DNA of 64,000 nucleotides from Magnetospirillum sp. GTDB lineage: Bacteria > Pseudomonadota > Alphaproteobacteria > CACIAM-22H2. Location of the stretch: assembly GCA_027532905.1 (NCBI GenBank), contig JAPZUA010000005.1:310001-374000 (forward strand), given 5' to 3'. Below, piece by piece: positions 34,689 through 43,582 of this stretch (within the stretch, counting starts at the first letter, position 1; each line of letters begins with the position of its first letter). The position numbers and the translations under genes are program-made. The notes beneath the pieces are model-generated. The model was given only the letters and a program-made list of their open reading frames with translations. It was not told the DNA's origin and did no database searches.

Positions 34689-36326
34689 CTAACGCTCGCC
34701 TTGGATCCGTTTGAAGGCCCATTTGACCGACATGCCCTGCGCACCGGCCGTACCTGCTGCGACGAGCTGTTCGGCCCGCCGTGCCGTACCGCGCTGGGCG
34801 AACGACACGCTCTCGCCAAGCTCGAGGGCCGCACCCGCGATCTGCAGTCGCCAGGCTTGACCGCGCGGCGTACGCAGCAAAGCCGCCGCGCCGTTCTGGA
34901 TCACCGAAGCTTGGATATCGGGATAGAGATGGAAGCGGATTGCAAAGCGCGCCGAGGGCGACGGCGTCGCCCCTGCCGCCGGCAGCAGCGAATCTTCGCC
35001 GCGCAAATCGAGCCCGTCGCCGGCCACGAAAATGCGGCGGCGATGCACGAAGCCAAAGTCGGACACATAGCCGTCATGGCTCAGATCGAGCCAGACATTG
35101 CCGTCGGCCTCGTCGCGCGCGGCCGAGACCTTTTTCAAGCGGCGGCGCAGACCGCCGGGGATGGGTTCGCTCGAACTCGTATCCTCGAGCGTGAGCGTGG
35201 AGTGGGCGGCCGTCGCGCGCAGAGCGAGCGCCCATTCGGAATCGTCCTGCGGGCCCGCCCCGCAATTGGCGACGATGCGCTCCTTGCCCGCCGACAATTC
35301 GAATGCCAAAGCACCCGCATGTGCGTGGCGGTCGAAACCTTCTTCGGGCGGCGGCCCCGCATCCACAAACAGCAGCACGCGGTCGGCGACCACGCGCTCG
35401 AAGCCGATCGACATGGCACGCTCGGGCGGCGGATCTGGCCATTGCGCGCGCACCAGCACAGTATCGACCAAGGCGGCGGTTTCGACGTTCGAGTTTTCGA
35501 ACAGCGCAAGTCCGCCGTCGCCGTGGCGGAAAAAGTGCAACGCCGGGGCGAGCTTTTCGATCGCACGGTGCAGGGCTTCCGGCACGTTCGCACCGGCCGC
35601 TTCGATGGCAAGGCGCGAATCGGCGAGGATCGACAGCGCTTCGAGCTGGGCGCGCGCGCCGCGGCTCAGATGGAAACCGTCAGGCGCCAGCTGGCGTTGG
35701 GCTTCGATCGCTAGGCGCTGTGCAACGGCACCCAAAGTGCGCTCGTCGAGCAGGCCGCAGCCATGCGCATAGACGAGACCTTTGAGCGCTTGCAGGCGCG
35801 GCAGGCCGCGCGGCGCTTTGCCCGCACAGCGCGCCAAATGCCGCGCCTGGCGCGTGGCCGACTGCAGCAGCATCGGCCCGAGCCGGTCGCCCTCGCCGCG
35901 CGACAGGAAGGGCGCGTGTGCAAGCCATGCCGCCAAGCGCCGCCCGGTCGTTTCGGCGTCCCACAGCACGGGGCGCCATTTGGGATTGGCAAGGATCCAG
36001 TCTTCGACGAGGGCGCGTGCGCGCGATTGTGCCGTCTCGCTCGCCACGGCCGCAAGATCGTCAAGCCAACCGAAGCCATTAAGTTCGTCGAGGGCGGCTT
36101 GGCTCAGATCGGCGGCCGCCCAATCCGGCCGCTCGGCCGGAAGGGCGCGTCCCGCGCATACAAGCTTGCCCGCAACGATCGCCTCGCCGCGTGGCCGCGA
36201 TCCGGGCAGCGGTTCGGGCGCCAGGCGTGCGAGCCGCGCCACGGCCCGCCCGCCGATCAGCAGGCGATAGAGCGGGGTGCCGTTCCAGAAATCCAACCAG
36301 CGGGAGCGCTGCCGCGCACGAGCCAT
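34689..36326 (-). CDS. Heparinase II/III family protein
   Basis: A 545-residue protein with an all-alpha N-terminal toroid (about 1-300) and a C-terminal beta domain. DRHAHAGALAFELSAGKERIVANCG near residue 330 in part, and the histidine-containing TAAHSTLTLEDTSSSE, fit the heparinase II/III-like C-terminal domain. Despite the name, homologues in alphaproteobacteria sit beside rpe and rsmB and their substrate is unknown. ATG 36326, two bases after the rpe stop, is preferred over TTG 36332. No signal peptide is evident, which argues against export. Confidence 0.85.
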   Translation of the reverse strand: MARARQRSRWLDFWNGTPLYRLLIGGRAVARLARLAPEPLPGSRPRGEAIVAGKLVCAGRALPAERPDWAAADLSQAALDELNGFGWLDDLAAVASETAQSRARALVEDWILANPKWRPVLWDAETTGRRLAAWLAHAPFLSRGEGDRLGPMLLQSATRQARHLARCAGKAPRGLPRLQALKGLVYAHGCGLLDERTLGAVAQRLAIEAQRQLAPDGFHLSRGARAQLEALSILADSRLAIEAAGANVPEALHRAIEKLAPALHFFRHGDGGLALFENSNVETAALVDTVLVRAQWPDPPPERAMSIGFERVVADRVLLFVDAGPPPEEGFDRHAHAGALAFELSAGKERIVANCGAGPQDDSEWALALRATAAHSTLTLEDTSSSEPIPGGLRRRLKKVSAARDEADGNVWLDLSHDGYVSDFGFVHRRRIFVAGDGLDLRGEDSLLPAAGATPSPSARFAIRFHLYPDIQASVIQNGAAALLRTPRGQAWRLQIAGAALELGESVSFAQRGTARRAEQLVAAGTAGAQGMSVKWAFKRIQGER

Positions 36327-36328
36327 CG

Positions 36329-37003
36329 TCAAAGCTCGCGCAGCCGTCGCAGATTTTCGGCGTAGTTGGCAGGACCGCCGGCAAAACCGGCCGTGCCGGC
36401 GACAAGCACGTCGGCCCCCGCCTTGCGAACGAGCCGGGCCGTCTGCTGGTTGACGCCGCCGTCGACTTCGAGATCGATGCGGCGGGCGGTTCCCGCGACG
36501 ATCCGGTCGATGCGCGCGCGCAACGCCGCAATCTTCTCGAGCGCACCCGCAATGAAACTCTGCCCACCGAAGCCGGGATTGACCGACATGACCAGCACCA
36601 AATCGACATCCGCCAGCAAAGGATCGACCGCCTCGACCGGCGTGCCCGGATTGATCGCAATGCCGGCCTTTTTGCCGAGGCTGCGGATGAGCTGCAGCGT
36701 GCGATGCACGTGCGGGCCCGCTTCGGGATGCACGGTGATGATGTCGGCACCCGCATCGGCGAACGCGGCCACATAGGGATCGACCGGCGAGATCATCAGA
36801 TGCACGTCGAAGATTTTCTGCGAATGCGCACGCAAGGCGCGCACCACGCCGGGCCCGATCGTGATGTTAGGCACAAAATGCCCGTCCATCACGTCGACAT
36901 GGATGTAGTCCGCACCGGCCGCATCGATCGCGCGCACTTCCGCACCCAATTGCGCAAAATCGGCCGACAGAATCGACGGGGCGAGGCGAATTGGCTGTTG
37001 CAA
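36329..37003 (-). CDS. rpe: Ribulose-phosphate 3-epimerase
   Basis: A 224-residue TIM-barrel enzyme that interconverts ribulose-5-phosphate and xylulose-5-phosphate. Metal and catalytic motifs are clear: LAPSILSADF, HVDVMDGHFVPNITIG, DVHLMI, MSVNPGFGGQSF, and DGGVN near the C-terminus. The start is TTG 37003, supported by a GGAAGG ribosome site at 37011-37016 with seven-base spacing. Longer frames to 37138 add 45 residues unlike the family. It is co-transcribed with the heparinase-like gene downstream. Confidence 0.94.
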   Translation of the reverse strand: MQQPIRLAPSILSADFAQLGAEVRAIDAAGADYIHVDVMDGHFVPNITIGPGVVRALRAHSQKIFDVHLMISPVDPYVAAFADAGADIITVHPEAGPHVHRTLQLIRSLGKKAGIAINPGTPVEAVDPLLADVDLVLVMSVNPGFGGQSFIAGALEKIAALRARIDRIVAGTARRIDLEVDGGVNQQTARLVRKAGADVLVAGTAGFAGGPANYAENLRRLREL

Positions 37004-37247
37004 GCAAAGACCTTCCGAATGAGCAATGGACAACAAGCCTGTTGATTTATCAGGTCGCAGGCGGGGCAAGCAAGGGATGGTAGGTCGTGCGATGGCCAAC
37101 CCCAATTTACGCGACTTTTGCCGCGACAGCGGCTGCATTTATCCAATGGCATTCGCGAGGTGCCTCGCTATAATGCCCGCCGCTTCGACGTAAGCACTTC
37201 GAAGTCCATCATAATTTCAGATAGCGCCGACGCAACTTGACCCGCAA
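37004..37247. other. Divergent promoter region between rpe and lptD
   Basis: 244 bases separate the two outward-facing starts. AT content rises at 37010-37060 and 37195-37250. I see no inverted repeat strong enough to name an operator, and no RNA gene. Confidence 0.5.
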
Positions 37248-39464
37248 ATGACATTGTCTCCGCCCCGCACGACGAGAGGTTCAGCCGTCGGCGTCGGCTT
37301 GCGGCGCATTGCCCTCGTCGCGGCCCTGACACTGGCCGCGGCAAGCGCGCATGCGCAATCCACGCGCGACGGGTTCGACGCACCTGCCCTGGTGCGCGCC
37401 AACGAAATCCAAGTCGACGACGATTTGGGCCTGGTGATCGCGCGCGGCCAGGTCGAGATTTCGCAAGGCGACCGGCTCTTGAAGGCCGACACGCTGACCT
37501 ACAACCGTCGCACGAACGTGGTTACGGCCTCGGGCGGGGTCATGCTGTTGGACCCGGCCGGCGACGTGGTTTTCGCCGATTTCGTCGAGCTCACGAGCGA
37601 CATGCGCGACGGCACGATCCGCAATCTGCGCGCCATGCTGACCGACCAGTCGCGCTTTGCCGCCGTTACCGCACGCCGGGCCGACGGTAGCAAAACCGTG
37701 ATGCGGCGTGCGACCTACAGCCCGTGCGAACCGTGCGAAAAAGATCCGACGCGCGCACCCATGTGGCAGTTGCGCGCCGAGCGCATCACGCACGACCAGG
37801 CGGCCAAGGAAATCACCTACGACAATGCGTGGCTCGAAGTGGCGGGTGTGCCCGTCGCCTACACGCCCTACATGGCACATCCCGACGGCACGGAAAAACG
37901 CGCCTCGGGTTTCCTTATGCCGGACGTCACCTCGTCGAGCCAGGTCGGTACGATGTTCGGCACGCCCTACTACTGGACGCTCGGGCCCTCCGCCGACGCG
38001 ACCGTGACGCCGATCGTGCTGACGAACGATCTGCCGATCCTCGCGGGCGAGTACCGCGAGTTCGCACGCAACGGCAAAGTGCAGTTCGATGCGGCCTTAA
38101 TGCGCACGCGCCGCGAAGGCGAAGGCTTCGGCGACACGCGCGGCTATGCAAGCGGCAAAGGCCGCTTCGACATCGACGACGATTGGCGCTGGGGTTTCGA
38201 CGTCGCGCGCGCCACCGACAAGACCTTCGTCGACCGCTACCGGCTGCGCCAGCGTTTTTCGTTCCTCGACCAAAACGTTTTCGAAAGCCGCATCTACACC
38301 GAAGGCTTCCGCGATCGCGGCTACGCGGTGCTGCAGGGTTTGAGCTACCAGGGATTGCGGCCGGAAGACAGCCTCGAACGCTCGCCGCAAGTGCTGCCAG
38401 CGGGTGCGTATAGCTGGATCGGCGAACCGGGCGCGCTTGGCGGGCGCTTCGAGTTCGACGCGAACACCGCTTCCATCTACCGACGCAACGGAGTGCGCAC
38501 GCAGCGCGGCAGCGCCATCGGTGGCTGGACCCTGCCCTACACGACGCGAACCGGTGAGGTCTACACCGTCAGCGCCACCGTGCAGACGGACCTGTTCCAC
38601 ACGGCCAACATCAATACCAACGGCGGCGGGTTTCGGCCCACCGAAGACGGCGTGCAGTCGCGCGTGCTGCCGCAATTGGGCGTGTCGTGGCGCTATCCGC
38701 TGGTGCGCAGCAACGGTGCCGCACGGCTGCTGGTCGAGCCAGTGGCAGGGGCTTTCGCAGCCCCCAATCTGGGCGACCAGCGCAATCTGCCCAACGAAGA
38801 CAGCCTGGGCCTCACCTTCGACGACACCAATCTGCTGCGCCCGAACCGTTTCACCGGCTACGACCGTGCCGAGGGCGGCATGCGCACGATCTACGGCCTC
38901 AATACCGAATATTCGAACATTTGGGCCCAACGCTTCAGCGCCTTTCTGGGCCAGCAATACCGGCACAAAGGCGAATCGGCAGTCCCTGCCGGTTCGGGCA
39001 TCGACACGCGCTTTTCGGACTTCGTCGGACGCTTCAATACGACGCTGCATCCCTGGCTTTCGACGACGTACCGATTCCAGATCGACAATGCGAGCCGCGA
39101 GCTCCTGCGCTCCGTCAGCAGCGTGTCGCTGGGGCCGTCGGCGCTGCGCTACACCCTCGCGCATGCGCGCATCGACCGCGCTTTGCAGCCGACCGCGCTC
39201 GCCTCGATCAACCAGCTCGGCCACACTCTGGGCATCGTTTTCACGGAAAACTGGCGCGTCGAAAGCCGCTTGATCCAAGCGCTCGGCAACGATACCGGCA
39301 TTTTGGTTGCGGGTGCCACGCTGTTCTACGAGGACGACTGTTTCATCTGGGGCGTCGATCTCACGCGGCGCAATATCGGGCGCGCCGAACTGCCGCCGGA
39401 CACAGCCATTCTGTTCCGAATCGCCCTGCGCAATCTCGGCGAATTGTCCCTACGCGGTCTGTAG
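37248..39464 (+). CDS. lptD: LPS-assembly protein LptD
   Basis: A 738-residue outer-membrane protein that inserts lipopolysaccharide into the outer leaflet together with LptE. A signal peptide is visible (IALVAALTLAAASAHAQ, cleavage near residue 36). It is followed by the OstA-like periplasmic domain (about 45-200) with VRANEIQVDDDLGLVIARG in part and SGGVMLLD, then a long beta barrel to the C-terminus. The CEPCEKDPTRAPMW segment near residue 160 carries two cysteines typical of alphaproteobacterial LptD. The lipoprotein LptE gene is convergent just downstream, an unusual arrangement. Confidence 0.93.
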   Translation: MTLSPPRTTRGSAVGVGLRRIALVAALTLAAASAHAQSTRDGFDAPALVRANEIQVDDDLGLVIARGQVEISQGDRLLKADTLTYNRRTNVVTASGGVMLLDPAGDVVFADFVELTSDMRDGTIRNLRAMLTDQSRFAAVTARRADGSKTVMRRATYSPCEPCEKDPTRAPMWQLRAERITHDQAAKEITYDNAWLEVAGVPVAYTPYMAHPDGTEKRASGFLMPDVTSSSQVGTMFGTPYYWTLGPSADATVTPIVLTNDLPILAGEYREFARNGKVQFDAALMRTRREGEGFGDTRGYASGKGRFDIDDDWRWGFDVARATDKTFVDRYRLRQRFSFLDQNVFESRIYTEGFRDRGYAVLQGLSYQGLRPEDSLERSPQVLPAGAYSWIGEPGALGGRFEFDANTASIYRRNGVRTQRGSAIGGWTLPYTTRTGEVYTVSATVQTDLFHTANINTNGGGFRPTEDGVQSRVLPQLGVSWRYPLVRSNGAARLLVEPVAGAFAAPNLGDQRNLPNEDSLGLTFDDTNLLRPNRFTGYDRAEGGMRTIYGLNTEYSNIWAQRFSAFLGQQYRHKGESAVPAGSGIDTRFSDFVGRFNTTLHPWLSTTYRFQIDNASRELLRSVSSVSLGPSALRYTLAHARIDRALQPTALASINQLGHTLGIVFTENWRVESRLIQALGNDTGILVAGATLFYEDDCFIWGVDLTRRNIGRAELPPDTAILFRIALRNLGELSLRGL

Positions 39465-39482
39465 GGGCGCGGCCTGTGAGGG

Positions 39483-40001
39483 TCAGCGCGCGGCGTTCTG
39501 GCGCTGGCGGAAATCGAGCGCCAACTGGTTGCGGATATCGTCGGCGACCAGCTCCAACACCCGGTCGCGTGCGTTTTCGAGGCTTGTGCGCGTGGCGAAT
39601 TCCGACGCTGTGATTTCATAATCTGTTATGAAGGACGAACTGCCGGAGAACACGCGCCGACCCTGCATATCGCGCAGCTCGAATGTCGCATTTGCCGTAT
39701 AGCTGCTGCGGCTGATGATGTCATCGCGGCGCAACAGGATTGTCTGGCGCGGTTCCGAAAGACGGATGCGCAAAACGTAGCGCGAAGCCTGCGTCTGGCC
39801 TTGCGGCGTGATGCGGTCGAGCAGCGCGTTGCGCAGCACCTGGCCCGAACGGTCCGGGATCGGCTCGATGCGAATGGCGGAAAGCTGTTCGATTGCGTCG
39901 GCGCTGTCGCCCGCACGTCCAAGCAGCGGCTGGAAGCCGCAGCCTGCCAAGGCGACGGCGCACAGCGCGAACAGAAATGAACGACGGACAAGACGGCCCA
40001 T
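39483..40001 (-). CDS. lptE: LPS-assembly lipoprotein LptE
   Basis: A 172-residue precursor with lipobox LAGC (SFLFALCAVALAGC) followed by GFQPLLG, the hallmark LptE start. The mature part has SAIRIEPIPDRSGQVLRNALLDR in part, TANATFELRD and SFITDYEITASEFATRTS, matching the LptE family that plugs the LptD barrel. ATG 40001 with GGAG upstream is preferred to TTG 40007. It faces lptD tail to tail with an 18-base gap. In many genomes it follows leuS and precedes holA instead. Confidence 0.88.
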   Translation of the reverse strand: MGRLVRRSFLFALCAVALAGCGFQPLLGRAGDSADAIEQLSAIRIEPIPDRSGQVLRNALLDRITPQGQTQASRYVLRIRLSEPRQTILLRRDDIISRSSYTANATFELRDMQGRRVFSGSSSFITDYEITASEFATRTSLENARDRVLELVADDIRNQLALDFRQRQNAAR

Positions 40002-40027
40002 GGACAAACAGCTCCAGCGTTATTCAG

Positions 40028-40891
40028 CTAATCTAACACGGCATCGGGGTCGCGTGCACTGTGGCCGATGCGATGCAGCGCCAGGAACAGGCGGCTGAAC
40101 AACTTGTCGGGCAGGACGAGCGTGGCCGCCAGCAGCAGCCAGACCAGCGCCAAAGGATGCGTCGAGGGCTTGCCGCGCCATTGGCGCCATAGCGCCCAGA
40201 GGCCGACGAAACCATAGAGGTCGGGATGTTTGCCGCGCATCTGGCGCCAGATGCGCGCATGACGCTGCTGCGACACGCTGCGCAGCATGCCTGTCGCGAG
40301 CCGGCGATAGCGGAACAGCGGCGCGGCAACCGCCACGCCGCGCAGTCCCGCCTTTGACAGGCGCAGATTGAACTCCCAGTCCTCGTAGCCTTCCAGCATG
40401 GTCTCGTCGTAGCCGCCGACCCGCTGCCACGTCGATTTGCGCATCAGCATGCAATAGGGCAGCTGATTGGTGGCGAGCTGCTCGAACCGGTTCCAGGTCT
40501 TGCGCACCACGCCGCGCTCGTCGCCGAACACGTCGATCTGCGTATAGACGAAATCGACCGTCGGATCGGCATCGAGGATTGCCGCACAGCGTGCCAGCAT
40601 GTCGGGGGCGATCCGGTCGTCGGCGTCGAGCGGCAGGACGTAGCTTCCCGAAGCTGCGGCAAAGCCCGCATTGCGCGCCGACGACAGGCCGCCATTAGGC
40701 TTGCGCACGAACTTGATGTCGGGCGGCAGATCAGCCAGAAAAGCGAGCGTGGCGGGATCGTTCGAGCCGTCGTCGACGAGCACGATTTCGACGTCCGCGA
40801 AGGTTTGCGCTCGAACGCTGGCCAGCGTCTCCGCCAAGTAGCGGTGCGCGTTGTAGCACGGCACGACGACGCTGATGCGGGATACGGACAT
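40028..40891 (-). CDS. Family 2 glycosyltransferase
   Basis: A 287-residue GT-A enzyme. The nucleotide-sugar binding region is SVVVPCYNAHRYLAETLASV, then EIVLVDDGSND. The metal-binding DxD is PLDADD near residue 93. The acceptor-side ED motif is EGYEDWEFNLRL. Two weakly hydrophobic segments near the C-terminus may tether it to the membrane. Donor and acceptor are unknown. It starts a run of carbohydrate genes on the minus strand. ATG 40891 is used rather than GTG 40894. Confidence 0.88.
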   Translation of the reverse strand: MSVSRISVVVPCYNAHRYLAETLASVRAQTFADVEIVLVDDGSNDPATLAFLADLPPDIKFVRKPNGGLSSARNAGFAAASGSYVLPLDADDRIAPDMLARCAAILDADPTVDFVYTQIDVFGDERGVVRKTWNRFEQLATNQLPYCMLMRKSTWQRVGGYDETMLEGYEDWEFNLRLSKAGLRGVAVAAPLFRYRRLATGMLRSVSQQRHARIWRQMRGKHPDLYGFVGLWALWRQWRGKPSTHPLALVWLLLAATLVLPDKLFSRLFLALHRIGHSARDPDAVLD

Positions 40892-40904
40892 CACGGGTGG
40901 GGTG

Positions 40905-41666
40905 TCAAAGGTCGGTCGGCCGGCAATCGGCCCAAATCTCGCCCCACAGCGTGCTCATCGCTTCGATGCGCAAGCCCGCCGCCGCCGTTTCGGCTGCGAA
41001 CTCGGCCAGCGTGTGCTCGATGAAATGCTCGGGGTCGGACATGTAGTTCGCTCCCACTTCGCGGCGCAGCGCCATCTTCCAGTCGCGCTCGAACAGCGGC
41101 ACGCGGATCAGCACGCGCTGCGGCCGCGCCGTGGCGAGAAGATCGCGCAGAAACGCGACGCGCGCCTCGAGATGTTCGAGCACGTTGGACAGCATCACCA
41201 CATTCCACGGACCCGGCGGCAGTGCGCGTGTGGCATCGGCGGCGGCAAAACTCAAATTGGGCGGCTTGTCGGCGGCCTGCGCCTGCGCCAAGCGACCCGC
41301 ATCGATCTCGACGCCGAGCACGCTTGCTTGCGGGCGCGCGCGCGCGACCGAGCGCGCAACCGCGCCATAGCCGCAGCCGATATCGAGCACGCGCGCGCCG
41401 TCCGGCACGCGGTCCACGAAGAAATCATGGTAGCGCGTGAGCCTGTGCTTGGGATGCTCGGCCCCTCCATACGCCATGGCGCGCTCGTTGATCGCCAGAT
41501 CGAGCGACTGCTCGACGCCGAAGAGATTTGCAAGACCGCGTTTGGGATCGCCCGCACGGCCCTCGAGCACGAACAGGGCAAGCAGCAGGCGGCGGCGCAG
41601 GTACGCCGGCAGGAAACCCCAAAGCCGTCCCACAAGATCGGCTGCCACAAGCAGCATGCGTTTCAT
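40905..41666 (-). CDS. Class I SAM-dependent methyltransferase
   Basis: A 253-residue methyltransferase with motif I VLDIGCGYGAVARS and acidic motif II GVEID, then VMLSNVLEHLE. The N-terminal 30 residues are hydrophobic and basic (MKRMLLVAADLVGRLWGF), suggesting membrane contact. It overlaps the next glycosyltransferase by four bases, so it probably modifies the same glycan or lipid-linked sugar. Substrate unknown. Confidence 0.82.
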   Translation of the reverse strand: MKRMLLVAADLVGRLWGFLPAYLRRRLLLALFVLEGRAGDPKRGLANLFGVEQSLDLAINERAMAYGGAEHPKHRLTRYHDFFVDRVPDGARVLDIGCGYGAVARSVARARPQASVLGVEIDAGRLAQAQAADKPPNLSFAAADATRALPPGPWNVVMLSNVLEHLEARVAFLRDLLATARPQRVLIRVPLFERDWKMALRREVGANYMSDPEHFIEHTLAEFAAETAAAGLRIEAMSTLWGEIWADCRPTDL

Positions 41667-42763
41667 CGCGTGAGACTTTCGAAGATCGCGCGATGCCGGC
41701 CGATCCAATGGCCGATATCGAATTTTGCGACGGCGCGCGCGCGCGCCAGGAGTGCCAGTTCGGCGACCCGCGCCGCAGTCGAAACCATCGCGGCGGCAAG
41801 CGCGTCAACCGACGGCACTTGCGGCTCGTCCCAGACTTCGGGCACGGGCACGCCGTCGCCGGCATCGCCGACGAGTTCGGGCACCCCGCCGCTGGCCGAA
41901 TAGACGACCGGCAAACCGCACGCCATCGCCTCGATCACGGCATTTGGGCACGCGTCGTTATGTTTCGTCGAAACATATACATGCGCGCCGCGATACACGT
42001 CGGGCGCCTGGCTTTGCGTGTAGCGGCCGAAGAAGTAGACGCGGTCGGCGATGCCGAGACGTGCAACGCTCGTTCGCGCGCGCATCTCGGCCATCGGCGC
42101 CATCCAACCCGCAAGATGCAGCCTGGCATCGAGGCCGCTTGCGACGGCGGCCGCGAAGCCCAGCAGCGCGTTCTCGATGCGATAGTAGAGATGGAGATCC
42201 ATCTTGCCCGTCATCAAGAATACGACAGGACCGTCGAGCGGCTTCTCGCGCGGCACGAAAAGTTTGGTATCGACGGCATTGTAGAGGATTTCGCCGGGCC
42301 CGCTGCGCGGCCCCAAAAACAGATTCGAGGCGCGGCGGCAGAACTCGCTCTGCCAGAATACGTAGTCGGCTTGGTGGTACGTGCGCGCCATGCGCGCATT
42401 CTCGGCCTTCCAGTCGCCGCTGTACCAGGCCGGGTAGAACACGCCATTCTGGTTGTGCACGATCGGAATTCCGCGCCGCTTGAGCATGGCAATCGCAACA
42501 TCCGGCAGATAGGGCGCGTTGCTGAGCGCGTAGACGAGATTGTAGCGCAGGCGTTCTTCGGGGAAAAACTCGGTGAGCCGCTTGACCTTCACGAGCGGCC
42601 CGCCGACGTCGCCGGTGATCGCACCGCCATACTGCACGCGCGGTGCACCCCGCTTGCCTGAAAACGGCACGGTCGCGACGGCGCCGAGCCCGAGCAGAGT
42701 GCTGTAGGCGCGCCGTGCGATGACTTTTGCCAAGGGTGTTGATCGCCGTTCGTCGTCGCTCAT
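41663..42763 (-). CDS. Family 4-like glycosyltransferase
   Basis: A 366-residue GT-B enzyme. The C-terminal donor domain has VYVSTKHNDACPNAVIEAMACGLPVVYSASGGVPELVGD in the GT4 pattern (ExxxxG(x)P), with LHLAGW and YFFGRYTQ before it. The N-terminal acceptor half includes PIVHNQNGVFYPAWYSGDW. Its start overlaps the preceding methyltransferase stop in ATGA. Sugar and linkage unknown. Confidence 0.86.
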   Translation of the reverse strand: MSDDERRSTPLAKVIARRAYSTLLGLGAVATVPFSGKRGAPRVQYGGAITGDVGGPLVKVKRLTEFFPEERLRYNLVYALSNAPYLPDVAIAMLKRRGIPIVHNQNGVFYPAWYSGDWKAENARMARTYHQADYVFWQSEFCRRASNLFLGPRSGPGEILYNAVDTKLFVPREKPLDGPVVFLMTGKMDLHLYYRIENALLGFAAAVASGLDARLHLAGWMAPMAEMRARTSVARLGIADRVYFFGRYTQSQAPDVYRGAHVYVSTKHNDACPNAVIEAMACGLPVVYSASGGVPELVGDAGDGVPVPEVWDEPQVPSVDALAAAMVSTAARVAELALLARARAVAKFDIGHWIGRHRAIFESLTR

Positions 42764-43560
42764 CGCGCGGGCTTTCGCGCAATGCCCATCAGCATGTGGG
42801 CGACGAGACCCGACCATACGAACGGAGCCAGCCCCGCACCGATCGCCTTCGTGAATTTCCAGTCGTAGTGCAGGCCAAAATTCTGCCACAGCACGCGCAC
42901 CAACCCCTGGCGCTTGCCGATCGGGCGCAGATCGAGCACTTCGAAGCCGCTGTTGGCAAGATAGCCGCGCATTTCTCCGCGCGTCAGGCGCCATTGGTAG
43001 AAACGCGCGTTCTGCGGGCTCGCCGCGGCCGTGCGCCGCAGATCGAACGCCGCTGCCAGCGAATGGCGTAGATTGTCGAACGGCGTGGTGATGAACAGAT
43101 AGCCGCCGGGCTTCAGCACGCGCCAGGCCTCGCGCAGGCACGGATCGAGGCCGTCTTCGAAATGCTCGAACGTGCCCCACGAGAAATAGCCGTCGAACGA
43201 TTCGTCCGCCAGGCCCGTGGCGCGGATGTCGCCCGCCTCGAATCGCTGGTCGGGAAACACGCCGCGCAGTTGGGCGACGGTCTGGGCCGAGAGATCGAGT
43301 CCGAGCGTGGGATAGCCGGCCTTCGTGAAAAACGCCGTCCATTCGCCGAGCCCGCAGCCGCCGTCGAGCAGACGCGCACCTTTCGGCAGGCTTTCGATAT
43401 AGGGCCGCATCAGGCGGTACTCGTCCTTGCGCGCGACGCGGTCGATGGCGCCCGACGGCCCGCCCATCTGCTGCCAGACTTTGGTCCAGTGGGCGGCGAC
43501 GAAGGCGGTTTCGTCCTGGCCGGCCGCGTCGGGGGAAACGGTCATATAGTCTTTGCGCAT
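42760..43560 (-). CDS. Class I SAM-dependent methyltransferase
   Basis: A 266-residue methyltransferase. Motif I is LLDGGCGLGEWTAFF, motif II GLDLS, then DGYFSWGTFEHFEDGLDPCLREA and LKPGGYLFITTPFDN, the post-I region typical of the methyltransferase 11/25 groups. The C-terminal 30 residues are partly hydrophobic (IGAGLAPFVWSGLVAHMLMG). ATG 43560 is favoured, with Met6 also possible. It is coupled to the glycosyltransferase downstream by a four-base overlap. Confidence 0.83.
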   Translation of the reverse strand: MRKDYMTVSPDAAGQDETAFVAAHWTKVWQQMGGPSGAIDRVARKDEYRLMRPYIESLPKGARLLDGGCGLGEWTAFFTKAGYPTLGLDLSAQTVAQLRGVFPDQRFEAGDIRATGLADESFDGYFSWGTFEHFEDGLDPCLREAWRVLKPGGYLFITTPFDNLRHSLAAAFDLRRTAAASPQNARFYQWRLTRGEMRGYLANSGFEVLDLRPIGKRQGLVRVLWQNFGLHYDWKFTKAIGAGLAPFVWSGLVAHMLMGIARKPAR

Positions 43561-43582
43561 GGCGTGTTCTTTCGTCGAAAAC

